Positions 7,278-14,123 of a stretch of 26,704 bases of DNA are shown here, in pieces; the stretch's first letter is position 1; every line of letters starts with the position of its first letter. A model generated the notes under the pieces. It did no database searches, was not told the DNA's origin, and saw nothing but the letters and a program-made list of their open reading frames with translations. Made by a program: the position numbers and the translations under genes. The stretch comes from RUG11462 sp036308645 (GTDB lineage: Bacteria; Bacillota; Clostridia; Oscillospirales; Acutalibacteraceae). The stretch spans positions 1 through 26,704 of the forward strand of contig JAXJVH010000020.1 in the NCBI GenBank assembly GCA_036308645.1. Reading direction: 5' to 3'.

Positions 7278-7961
7278 ATGTCAAAAGCAAAAATAAGTTA
7301 TGAGCAAAAATTAGAAACAGTATTGCAATATATAAAAGGAATCATTAGCCAACCACAAGGAGCAAAAAAGTGCAATGTTTCAGTGACAACATTGCAAGTA
7401 TGGATTAGGAAGTACCAGGCAGAAGGAGAAGAAGGACTAAAAAGAACAAACAAGAATAAGAAGTATTCAGCAGAATTAAAAGAGAAAGCAGTTGAAGATT
7501 ATCTTTCCGGGAAAGGAAGTCAAGAAGAAATATGCAAGAAGTATAAAATTTCAAGTAAAACACAATTGCAAAGATGGATAATGTGGTATAATGGTCATAA
7601 AGAATTCAAGGAACCGAGTTCCGCCAAAGGAGAAATATATATGACCAAGGGAAGAAAAACCACACAGGAAGAACGAGCAGAAATAGTAGCATTCTGTATA
7701 GAGCACGGAAAGGATTACGGGTTAACAGTAGAAACATACGGAGTTTCATATCAACAGATATATGACTGGGTAAGAAAATACGAGAAAAAAGGTGTAGAAG
7801 GATTAACCGACAGAAGAGGCAAAGCAAAGCCTGAAAGTGAGCTTACAGAAGCAGACCGTCTTCGTCAGGAAAACAAGATATTACAGGCAAAGATAAAGGA
7901 TCAGAAAATGGAGATAGCCCTGTTAAAAAAATTGAGGGAATTGAGAGGAGGCGGTTGGTAA
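7278..7961 (+). CDS. IS3-family transposase OrfA (DNA-binding subunit)
   Basis: This 227-residue protein carries two helix-turn-helix units and a C-terminal leucine zipper. Residues 1-55 hold a first homeodomain-like unit (SQPQGAKKCNVSVTTLQVWI), residues 60-105 a second (SQEEICKKYKISSKTQLQRW), and about 120-175 a third related stretch (YGVSYQQIYDWVRKY). The end, from EADRLRQENK to ALLKKL, is the coiled coil used for multimerisation in IS3 elements. It is longer than the usual OrfA of about 100-175 residues because of the duplicated helix-turn-helix. The ribosome binding site AAGGGG lies in a hairpin. The reading frame ends 37 nt after slippery A7 (7925-7931), where ribosomes can shift to orfB. 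Confidence 0.93.
   Translation: MSKAKISYEQKLETVLQYIKGIISQPQGAKKCNVSVTTLQVWIRKYQAEGEEGLKRTNKNKKYSAELKEKAVEDYLSGKGSQEEICKKYKISSKTQLQRWIMWYNGHKEFKEPSSAKGEIYMTKGRKTTQEERAEIVAFCIEHGKDYGLTVETYGVSYQQIYDWVRKYEKKGVEGLTDRRGKAKPESELTEADRLRQENKILQAKIKDQKMEIALLKKLRELRGGGW
7925..7931 (+). promoter_or_regulatory. Programmed -1 frameshift site (A AAA AAA)
   Basis: In the orfA frame the sequence reads TTA AAA AAA TTG, giving the canonical slippery heptamer A AAA AAA. After a -1 shift the frame is open into orfB. The product would be an OrfAB fusion of about 524 residues, the active transposase of IS3 elements. A purine-rich GAGAGGAGG (7943-7950) follows. It may start orfB independently or influence the shift. 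Confidence 0.85.
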
Positions 7962-8851
7962 GCGGTGTAAGACAAGAGGATGAATACAAAGCAATACAAT
8001 ATCTGAATAAAACAGAGCAATATCCGATAGAAAAATTATGTGCAAAGCTTCACATAAACCGTTCATCATACTACAAATGGTTAAGAAGAGAACCAAGCTC
8101 AAAGCAATTAGAAAATGAACAGATAATTGAGTGGATAAAAGAGCTTTATGAGGAACAGAACGGTATTCTCGGATACAGACAGATGACAATAACTGTGAAC
8201 AGAACTCACAAAGTTCAGTATAACAAAAAGAGAATACGAAGATTAATGCAGATATTAAATCTGAAATCAGTATGCCGAAAGAAGAGATACAATTACATAT
8301 ATTCAAAGCCTGAAATGGTAGCGGAAAATGTATTAAACAGAGAATTCTACGCAGATGCACCGAATGAGAAATGGCTTACGGATGTAACAGAATTTAAATA
8401 CTATGTAGGAACAGAGGTTAAGAAAGTGTATCTGAGTGCAATACTCGATCTTTATGACAGAAGAATAGTTGCATACAAGATAGGAGCAAGCAACAACAAT
8501 TCGCTTGTATTTGACACCTTTGATGAAGCAATACAAAAGAATCCTGAAGCACATCCGCTGTTTCATAGTGACAGAGGATTTCAGTATACAAACAAAACAT
8601 TCCACTACAAACTAATGGAAGCCGGAATGCGACAGAGTATGTCAAGAGTCGGAAGATGTATAGACAACGGACCAATGGAAGGCTACTGGGGACTGCTTAA
8701 GTCAGAGATGTATTACCTTAAAAAGTTTTATTCAGAGAAAGAACTTACAGAAGCTATTGAGAAATACATAGAATTTTACAATACAAAAAGATACCAATTA
8801 AAACTACATTGTATGACACCAATGGAATACCATGCATCATTCGCCGCATGA
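7955..8851 (+). CDS. IS3-family transposase OrfB (DDE integrase domain)
   Basis: This 298-residue frame holds the rve/DDE integrase catalytic core. An N-terminal helix-turn-helix-like region (KLHINRSSYYKWL) leads into GILGYRQMT, typical of IS3 OrfB. The catalytic residues are Asp in WLTDVTEF, Asp in HSDRGFQYT, and Glu in NGPMEGYWG. Exactly 35 residues lie between the second Asp and the Glu. The frame opens with a poor TTG start, so the protein is mainly expected as part of the OrfAB frameshift fusion. The C-terminal YNTKRYQLKLHCMTPMEY matches the family end. There is no internal stop, so the element may be active. Confidence 0.95.
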   Translation: MVSGVRQEDEYKAIQYLNKTEQYPIEKLCAKLHINRSSYYKWLRREPSSKQLENEQIIEWIKELYEEQNGILGYRQMTITVNRTHKVQYNKKRIRRLMQILNLKSVCRKKRYNYIYSKPEMVAENVLNREFYADAPNEKWLTDVTEFKYYVGTEVKKVYLSAILDLYDRRIVAYKIGASNNNSLVFDTFDEAIQKNPEAHPLFHSDRGFQYTNKTFHYKLMEAGMRQSMSRVGRCIDNGPMEGYWGLLKSEMYYLKKFYSEKELTEAIEKYIEFYNTKRYQLKLHCMTPMEYHASFAA

Positions 8852-8853
8852 GA

Positions 8854-8889
8854 ATTCCCCATCCCTCCTGCACAGGAGGGATGGGGAAT
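8854..8889 (+). terminator. Strong palindrome after orfB
   Basis: ATTCCCCATCCCTCCTG (8854-8870) and CAGGAGGGATGGGGAAT (8873-8889) are perfect 17-bp complements with almost no loop. There is no immediate T run; ATTTTTG occurs about 17 nt later. It probably ends or stabilises the transposase message and blocks antisense read-through from the secretion locus. Confidence 0.55.
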
Positions 8890-8911
8890 GGATAGATTAA
8901 CTACTATTTTT

Positions 8912-8947
8912 GTTATTTCGTCTGTCTACTTGACAGGGAGCACATCA
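8912..8947 (-). repeat. Right terminal inverted repeat (IRR) of the IS3 element
   Basis: This is the inverted partner of 7206-7241, with 27 of 36 positions identical. On the plus strand it contains TTGACA (8930-8935), a perfect -35 element pointing outward and 12 nt from the tip. Confidence 0.85.
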
Positions 8948-8967
8948 ATCATTGGCAAACTCTTTTA

Positions 8968-9594
8968 TTATGGTTCGATATATTTTGTAAATTCAGAATT
9001 GTATTTTTCTTTTATCAACTTATTCGTAGTGACTGAAATAACCTTTACAGTTGAGGAAACAAATTTTTCTCCTGGTTTAAATCCTGCGTTAACATACATA
9101 TATATTGCAAAGAAAACTGCAATATTGCTTGCATATTCATCTTCAGCATATATTCTATAATTATGCAAATCATTATATACTACACAGTTTTTTTCAATTT
9201 GAGCAATCTGCTTGTTCCCTTGGTAAACCGGTGATTTACTTCCCTCGCTCCCAAATCCGATAGGAAAAAGTTCATAAGTCATTCCACTTTTTTTCATTTG
9301 ATGATAATCAAATTTCTTAAACAGTCCACCGTTAAACTTTGTTTGATAAACGGTTCCGTTAGCAATTCCGTTTTCAATCAAAATATATGGTCTAAAAGGA
9401 TGAGAAACTTCAACATTGTCTAATTTGCCAAAATTCATTTCAAATTTTTGCCCTAAAAACTCACCAGCAACACTGGCTTCCATAGAGCCAAGTATACCTT
9501 TTAGTGAGAAAGAACCTACTTGATTTGAGCCTCTATTAATCACAAAATCTGCTAAAAACAAATCTTTTGAAACTTGTTCTATATCGAGTATCAT
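8968..9594 (-). CDS. Hypothetical protein, possibly Tubby/LURP-one-like
   Basis: This 208-residue soluble protein has no signal peptide, and I do not firmly recognise it. The pattern of alternating beta-strands, the segment GNKQIAQIEKNCVVYNDLHN and the closing hydrophobic helix (NIAVFFAIYMYVNAGF, about residues 158-173) recall the Tubby C-terminal-like/LURP-one fold, whose members bind lipids or act near membranes. This is a fold guess only. It is the last gene of the secretion locus, 9 nt after DUF4176, with an AAGGTGAG ribosome binding site. Its place downstream of a candidate effector fits an immunity or accessory role. The gene ends 21 nt from the insertion sequence and appears complete. 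Confidence 0.6.
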   Translation of the reverse strand: MILDIEQVSKDLFLADFVINRGSNQVGSFSLKGILGSMEASVAGEFLGQKFEMNFGKLDNVEVSHPFRPYILIENGIANGTVYQTKFNGGLFKKFDYHQMKKSGMTYELFPIGFGSEGSKSPVYQGNKQIAQIEKNCVVYNDLHNYRIYAEDEYASNIAVFFAIYMYVNAGFKPGEKFVSSTVKVISVTTNKLIKEKYNSEFTKYIEP

Positions 9595-9603
9595 AAGCTC
9601 ACC

Positions 9604-9906
9604 TTACTCTTTTGGAACAATAGAGCCATCCTTTATTTCTAATTCGCCAAGATTATCTAAAACATTCGTTCTGAAATCCAACTCTTCTTTATCTTGGAAT
9701 CCAAGAAAATATATTGTTTCTATTGCATCTCTATTAAAGAAAAACATTGAAGAAGGGTCAATTATTCCTTCAGGGTAATAGCAAGCAGAATAATCATAAA
9801 TATCATCTTCTCCATCTTTTGCTTGAATACGTCCGCAAATCATTATTCTCTTTTCTCCGCCCTTTAACAATACAATAGAGCCTATAGGTAATAAATCTTT
9901 ATACAT
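9604..9906 (-). CDS. DUF4176 domain protein
   Basis: This 100-residue cytosolic protein fits the DUF4176 family along its whole length. It opens LLPIGSIVLLKGGEKRIMICGR, then has YDYSACYYPEGI and the closing FFFNRDAIETIYFLGFQDKEE. DUF4176 genes are recurrent partners of WXG100/LXG proteins in Firmicutes type VII secretion loci, where they are thought to assist particular substrates. Their biochemical role is not something I can state. A strong GGAGG ribosome binding site precedes the ATG. The gene lies 57 nt after the candidate effector, which makes that protein its likely client. Confidence 0.88.
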   Translation of the reverse strand: MYKDLLPIGSIVLLKGGEKRIMICGRIQAKDGEDDIYDYSACYYPEGIIDPSSMFFFNRDAIETIYFLGFQDKEELDFRTNVLDNLGELEIKDGSIVPKE

Positions 9907-9963
9907 AAAGTTTTTCCTCCGTTTTACTATATAAATTATAACATATTAACTGTTATTTTTCAA

Positions 9964-11082
9964 TTACCAAAGTGAAAAATTACTCCAGTCAATATTTATC
10001 TCAATTCCAGCACCTAATCCTAAACCGGCACCGATTTTTCCCGAAACTCCTCCAGTTGTAACTTTGCCTTCGACACCTATTCCAGCACCACCGGCTTTGC
10101 CTGAAACACCAGCATCAATTTTTATGCCGAAAAGTGTAAATCCGCCAGATACCTTTCCTTGAGCCAAATATGCTTCAGCACCAATTTTTCCTTTAACGCC
10201 AAGCTCTGTTTTAGTTTGACCGGTCGTTTCATCTTTGTATGTAATGAGTCCAGCACTACCACTAGCTTCAGCTTCAGCGCCAAGTAGAGTGCCGCTACCC
10301 TTTATATGAGCATTATGCTCATCAGTACCGAATTTTACTTGTGCGTCTCCTTTTGCAGCAGCTGCCTCTGCTTTTAGTTTTGCTTCAATAGCAGGTGAGA
10401 ATTTTCCATCTTTAAATAGTGTAGCTCCAATCTTACCAATTGCACCAACAGAACCAACTGTTCCACCTATCTCACCGCCAAGCAAACCAATATTGCCCTT
10501 AAGTTTCCCACTTGCTAAATGACCTTCAGCTTCAATACTTTGTTCAATTCCGACATCACCTTTATCCGGATCCCATTTAGCACTAGACTTTGTTTTAATT
10601 GAGCCACCCAGAATGTCACCCTCAGCTGTACCAGAAGAATCAAATCCAAAAATTTTACTGGTTGCCATTACCTTGCCGACAATTACAGCTCCTGTACCTG
10701 TTAAACCTAAAATGCTTGGAATCCATCCTTCGTTACCTTTGATAACTGTATTTACAAGCCCACTGCCAAAATCAAATTTTCCTATTGATAAACCTTTTAT
10801 CTTTGTTCCTTTGAGCTTATTCTCGGTTGTAACATACTGTTTTGAAATCTGATTTAATGCGTTAGTCATATTATATACATTTTTCGCATTATTTTCAACT
10901 TTCCGGCTTATAGATGACAAAGAATTTTGAATATATCTGTAACTTGAAGAAGAAATACAGCCTCTTAACCCAACAACACAAGAATTAATTTCTCCGCTTA
11001 TTCTCATTAAGCTATTAGCAATTTTATCTTGATTCGATGAATATTTTTTAATCATCGATGGCCTAACTTCAAAATCCGCCAT
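9964..11082 (-). CDS. Candidate type VII secretion effector: WXG100-like N-terminus with glycine-rich C-terminus
   Basis: This 372-residue protein has no signal peptide. Residues 1-100 are alpha-helical with heptad-like spacing (MIKKYSSNQDKIANSLMRI; ISRKVENNAKNVYNMTNALNQI) and resemble a WXG100/ESAT-6 hairpin without the Trp. Residues about 115-150 are hydrophobic and glycine-rich (GWIPSILGLTGTGAVIVGKV). Residues 155-372 are imperfect short repeats alternating small and hydrophobic residues, rich in G, A, K and E, with motifs such as ASGKLKGNIGLLGGEIGG and a terminal GAGLGLGAGIEINIDWSNF. That layout suggests a beta-rich or membrane-interacting domain. No nuclease, NADase or other catalytic motif is visible. 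The GGGGGTG ribosome binding site and locus position suggest a secreted substrate served by the DUF4176 protein. Toxin status is inference. Confidence 0.7.
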   Translation of the reverse strand: MADFEVRPSMIKKYSSNQDKIANSLMRISGEINSCVVGLRGCISSSSYRYIQNSLSSISRKVENNAKNVYNMTNALNQISKQYVTTENKLKGTKIKGLSIGKFDFGSGLVNTVIKGNEGWIPSILGLTGTGAVIVGKVMATSKIFGFDSSGTAEGDILGGSIKTKSSAKWDPDKGDVGIEQSIEAEGHLASGKLKGNIGLLGGEIGGTVGSVGAIGKIGATLFKDGKFSPAIEAKLKAEAAAAKGDAQVKFGTDEHNAHIKGSGTLLGAEAEASGSAGLITYKDETTGQTKTELGVKGKIGAEAYLAQGKVSGGFTLFGIKIDAGVSGKAGGAGIGVEGKVTTGGVSGKIGAGLGLGAGIEINIDWSNFSLW

Positions 11083-11100
11083 ATATCTACACCCCCTATC

Positions 11101-12810
11101 TTAAATATTTATTACTTCAAAAACGAACGCTTCATTTGCAAGCATTATTACATCTCTGTCTTTTAATTCCATTCCGTTTTCATTAACCATAACATTGTTT
11201 ATATATGTGCCGTTTGACGAGTTTAAATCAAATATATAATACTTACTATCAATCCAACGTATTGCTGCATGAGTTCGGCTGACAGCACTATTAGATATAA
11301 CAAAATCTGATTTTTCCGGTGATTTGCCTATAACAAATTCTTGCTTGTCTACTGTTGTCAACCTTCCTGTCTGGATTTGTCTTATTCGGGCAATTGTTTT
11401 TCTGTTTTTGAAAACAGACTGTTGATCAGTTGGTTTATCAAAAATCAAGCAAACCGTTTTTTCTTCATCAGCATCGCTCATATCATAATCTGATTTATCT
11501 TCAGGAATACAAACTGTTGCGTCAAATAAATCTTGAGTATTTTCATTTGAATTTATGTTAACAACATTATTATCCTCAACTGAATTGCTTTGTTTTAGAG
11601 CAGGAAGCGGATCTGATGTCTTTTGATTTGCTCCTTTAATATGCTTATTATTTTTCTGTTTTGCTGATTTTCTCTTTATTCTGCTTTTTTTCTCTTTTTT
11701 AACAGATTTTTTATTTAAAACCAATAATCTGATAAGTAAAGCTAACAATAAAACATTTATTCCTGCTAAAACATAGATTACAATTGTTGTTTTAGGCATT
11801 TTTTTGACTATTTTGCTTTTTGCATCATTTAATTTATTAAGCATATTTGCCATAGTTTGAACGCTTGGATTATCAAAACTATCAAAAAGTGTCGTCGCCT
11901 CTTGAACCGCCGAAGTCAATTCCTCCAACGAACTGCTTTTATATTCTCTATCAGCAATAATTTTTGAACATTCTTCATAAGTGCTTTTTAGCTTTGTGTA
12001 TGTACTGTTCCAATCATCGCTGACATAAAATATGCCGCGGTTATCAAGAATTTCTTTTACCGAATTAATAGGCAAAGAATAATATGAGGAAATACCTTCT
12101 TCATTAAATTCAACATTATTTATGCCGATAACATAACCCTCTGAATTAACCAAAGGTCCTCCTGAAGTGCCTTCATCCACCATTGAGGAATGCTGAATAT
12201 ATGCCACATCAGAAATCATATTTTCTTTTTGAGTTACATAACCGCTGTATGAAATAACATCGCTTGCGTCAAAATACGTATAGTCTAATTCTGAAGCATA
12301 TTCTGAAAAACCTAATGAAAAAACCGTATCATTTTCAGCAATTTTGTCGCTGTCGCCGAGTGGGATCGCAGTTTTTTCATTAATAACCTTATCTGCCTGA
12401 AGAATACAGAAATCTTCAACCTTACTGTTTGAAAGAAGCGTTACTTCTTCTGTAACATCACCTTTTACAACTACACGATAAGATAATGAAGACATTCCGT
12501 AACTTTGACCGAGAGATTTGTGCTGCTTTATCAATGCAGCTTTTTCTTTTGAAGTAGCATTAATACTATGGTTATTTGTAACGATAAAAGCCCCGTCGTC
12601 ACCGTTTGCCACCAAAAATCCGGTAGAGTTCTTAAGTTTATAAAAATTACCGTCTGAATCGGTTAAACCGGTGTATATTTCTAAAATTCCATTTTTAGCA
12701 GATTCTATATCCGGCTCTTCTGCAAAAGCAACTGTCTGAATTTGCATCAAAACCGCTATCATTATTACTGCAATACAACATCTTTTTAAATTTATAGATA
12801 TTTTCATCAC
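11101..12810 (-). CDS. Exported trypsin-like serine protease with membrane anchor and cytoplasmic FHA domain
   Basis: The 569 residues form three parts. Residues 1-30 are a signal peptide ending VAFA. Residues about 35-260 are a trypsin/DegP-like protease with catalytic His81 (VTNNH), Asp133 (VEDFCIL) and Ser216 (GTSGGPLV). Residues 265-335 are helical, 340-363 a membrane segment (VIYVLAGINVLLLALLI), 364-485 a basic then acidic cytoplasmic linker, and 490-569 an FHA domain (IGKSPEKSDF, SNSAVSRTHAAI, LNSSNGTYIN). The protease would face outward and the FHA inward, coupling phosphorylation to extracellular proteolysis. Linker threonines 432 and 452 sit in TVCI/TVCL motifs. By analogy with mycosins of mycobacterial ESX systems it may process substrates or stabilise the channel, but mycosins are subtilisin-like. 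Start: GTG with GGAGA 7 nt upstream; ATG at 12807 is also possible. Confidence 0.9.
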   Translation of the reverse strand: MMKISINLKRCCIAVIMIAVLMQIQTVAFAEEPDIESAKNGILEIYTGLTDSDGNFYKLKNSTGFLVANGDDGAFIVTNNHSINATSKEKAALIKQHKSLGQSYGMSSLSYRVVVKGDVTEEVTLLSNSKVEDFCILQADKVINEKTAIPLGDSDKIAENDTVFSLGFSEYASELDYTYFDASDVISYSGYVTQKENMISDVAYIQHSSMVDEGTSGGPLVNSEGYVIGINNVEFNEEGISSYYSLPINSVKEILDNRGIFYVSDDWNSTYTKLKSTYEECSKIIADREYKSSSLEELTSAVQEATTLFDSFDNPSVQTMANMLNKLNDAKSKIVKKMPKTTIVIYVLAGINVLLLALLIRLLVLNKKSVKKEKKSRIKRKSAKQKNNKHIKGANQKTSDPLPALKQSNSVEDNNVVNINSNENTQDLFDATVCIPEDKSDYDMSDADEEKTVCLIFDKPTDQQSVFKNRKTIARIRQIQTGRLTTVDKQEFVIGKSPEKSDFVISNSAVSRTHAAIRWIDSKYYIFDLNSSNGTYINNVMVNENGMELKDRDVIMLANEAFVFEVINI

Positions 12811-12949
12811 TGTTGATTCTCCGAATTATTAAAAATAAATACTCAAATGTTCTTCGCTTATATTTTAAGCGAAATTCATTTCAACATTTATTTTTTCAGC
12901 AAGGGCGCAAAACTTATTTTGCACCCTTGCTATTACAGTTTTGTTAAAT
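12811..12949 (-). promoter_or_regulatory. Intercistronic region with two stem-loops between WXG100 and protease genes
   Basis: No gene fits here. One hairpin is AGCAAGGGCGCAAAA (12898-12912) with TTTTGCACCCTTGCT (12917-12931). In the minus-strand RNA its only non-standard pair is a G-U wobble, so 15 pairs form. A second, TTCGCTTA (12853-12860) with TAAGCGAA (12866-12873), is a perfect 8-bp stem. Neither is followed by a U run in the minus-strand RNA, so they look more like processing or stabilising structures than terminators. A role in raising WXG100 over protease levels is inference. Confidence 0.6.
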
Positions 12950-13267
12950 TCATTTAACAACGTCGTCAGAAAGTGCGCCTGCTGCACTAACGTTTTCTGC
13001 TTCAACAGATGAATAGCTTCTTGCCATTTCATTTAAATCTGAAACATGATCAGTAATATACTTATACATTCTGCTAATGTCATCCTGTAAGCCATTAAAC
13101 TTCTGTTTATATTTAGTTGCAGCGTCACCGCTCCAAATCTGACCTGACAATTGATTTACTGTCTGTGTCATCTGTGATGTAAGTTGCTTTACCTGACTGG
13201 CGGTATTCTGAAATTCTCCTGCTGCGTTTGTTAAATCGGTAGCTGTTACCTTTAATGTTCCGTTCAT
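12950..13267 (-). CDS. WXG100-family protein (EsxA-like), WSG motif
   Basis: This 105-residue secreted helical-hairpin protein is an expected core substrate of type VII secretion. Two helices flank the turn QIWSGDAATKY at about residue 45, with the W-x-G tripeptide intact. The C-terminal YSSVE (about residues 85-89) fits the YxxxD/E secretion signal. The tail ends ALSDDVVK. It has an AAAGGAG ribosome binding site and lies 52 nt after the other WXG100 gene of this pair, so the two may form a heterodimer. It directly precedes the stem-loop region at 12811-12949, a common layout for abundantly expressed Esx genes. Family is firm; the partner is inferred. Confidence 0.95.
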   Translation of the reverse strand: MNGTLKVTATDLTNAAGEFQNTASQVKQLTSQMTQTVNQLSGQIWSGDAATKYKQKFNGLQDDISRMYKYITDHVSDLNEMARSYSSVEAENVSAAGALSDDVVK

Positions 13268-13319
13268 AATATATAGTCTCCTTTAATTCTAAAATCTAAA
13301 TTTGTATTGTTTGATCTGA

Positions 13320-13616
13320 TTAGTGTTTTGCAATACCTGAAATGTTTTTCTGTTCAGCAATATCATATTTTGTTGAAATATCATATAATGTAAGAACATA
13401 TTTTTCAATTGCATTAAAGAATGCATCCATCTGAGTAACATCTCTTAAAAACTCTCTGTGGAATGCATCGTTTGCGTCGCCGTCCCACATACCGTTTAAT
13501 CTTGCTTCGCGAGATTTAAGATTGTTAATCTCTGACTGGAATCTGTGATTAAGCTGGTGTAACTCCTGTGCTTTTTTTCTGATTTCTGCTGTGTTTGCAT
13601 AAACTTGATTTGCCAT
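13320..13616 (-). CDS. WXG100-family protein, WDG motif
   Basis: This 98-residue helical hairpin has the turn GMWDGDANDAF near residues 42-52 and the C-terminal signal YDIAE (YxxxE). The helices carry heptad hydrophobics. It is first of a two-gene WXG100 group and has a strong AGGAGG ribosome binding site. It is separated from the upstream WXG100 group by a 182-nt regulatory-looking gap, so it probably has its own promoter. It is likely both a substrate and a structural partner of the 105-residue protein encoded next. Confidence 0.95.
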   Translation of the reverse strand: MANQVYANTAEIRKKAQELHQLNHRFQSEINNLKSREARLNGMWDGDANDAFHREFLRDVTQMDAFFNAIEKYVLTLYDISTKYDIAEQKNISGIAKH

Positions 13617-13798
13617 AATAATATAGCCTCCTAAATAATTTTTTATTTTAATACACCGAAGTGTATTTGTTTCTTAACCTTTACAAGTATATTATATAAT
13701 ACTTTTTATTAATTTTTTTGTTTTTTCCTAAACAACCTGTTTTCAACCCTATTTAACCGATTATCGGTTATTTTACGGTGTTTTCAACAATTCTTTTA
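13617..13798 (-). promoter_or_regulatory. Regulatory gap upstream of the two-gene WXG100 group
   Basis: This 182-nt AT-rich gap has no gene. On the minus strand it contains TATAAT (13696 to 13691) inside the near-palindrome AAGTATATTATATAATACTT (13685-13704). No good -35 is present. A leader hairpin AATACAC-UUCG-GUGUAUU (13667 to 13650) has a stable UUCG loop closed by C-G. A perfect inverted repeat TAACCGAT-T-ATCGGTTA (13754-13770) lies about 60 nt upstream of the -10 and could be a protein-binding site. The promoter call is weak; the inverted repeats are seen directly. Confidence 0.45.
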
Positions 13799-14110
13799 TT
13801 AATTTTTCTTCTTTGAAGCAATCTCCAATGCACGTTTTTCGGTATTGTACGTGTTTCTTGCATTTGTATTTACAACACGTGAAGCATTATTAAGCTCTCT
13901 TTCTATTTGAGCCAATTCATCTTCAACTTTCATAACCTTTCTCATATATGCGTCGGAATTATCACTTCTCCAAACTGATGATAAAAGCCGTTTACAATCG
14001 TTTAAATTATTTCTTTCTCTTTTTATTTTTCTTGAAATTTCATCAAGCTTGGATGCTTGATTTACTGCTTTATTATAATTAAAAGTAATCGTCCACATAG
14101 ACTTTGCCAT
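13799..14110 (-). CDS. Divergent WXG100-like protein (WRS in place of WxG)
   Basis: This 103-residue basic helical hairpin has the central turn SSVWRSDNSDAY at about residues 45-56. It keeps the Trp but has Ser where the family has Gly. Flanking helices are typical of WXG100 proteins (LDEISRKIKRERNNLNDCKRL and VEDELAQIERELNNASRVV). The C-terminus ends IASKKKN and has YNTEKRA rather than a clear YxxxD/E, so it may depend on a partner for export or stay in the cell. It has a GGGGGT ribosome binding site. It is third in a group of three, 13 nt after the 105-residue protein, and its own last gene before a 182-nt gap. Confidence 0.85.
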   Translation of the reverse strand: MAKSMWTITFNYNKAVNQASKLDEISRKIKRERNNLNDCKRLLSSVWRSDNSDAYMRKVMKVEDELAQIERELNNASRVVNTNARNTYNTEKRALEIASKKKN

Positions 14111-14123
14111 AAATACAACCCCC

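Larger units (their letters stand above)
7206..8947 (+). mobile_element. Complete IS3-family insertion sequence (1742 bp)
   Basis: The boundaries come from aligned ends. The left end (7206-7241) and the reverse complement of the right end (8912-8947) both begin TGAT, share AAGTAGACA and GAAATAAC, and match at 27 of 36 positions without gaps. The TGAT...CC...GGACA-like layout is that of IS3 ends. Inside are orfA and orfB in a -1 frame relation, a slippery A7, a D-D-35-E integrase domain, and a 17-bp palindrome after orfB. I see no 3-4 bp target duplication: CAAAA precedes and ATCAT follows. The ends are therefore either old and mutated or recombined. The coding sequences look intact. Confidence 0.9.

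Noticed and set aside
7200..8951. Target-site duplication of the IS3 element
   Set aside because: The flanks CAAAA and ATCAT do not match over 3-4 bp for the TGAT-defined ends.
8888..9160. Plus-strand reading frame of 90 residues across the IS right end
   Set aside because: It runs through the inverted repeat and antisense to the 208-residue gene; composition and start context are poor.
12898..12931. Hairpin as intrinsic terminator of the WXG100 genes
   Set aside because: In the minus-strand RNA it is followed by GAAAAAAUAAAUG, not a U run, so it was called a stem-loop of unknown role instead.
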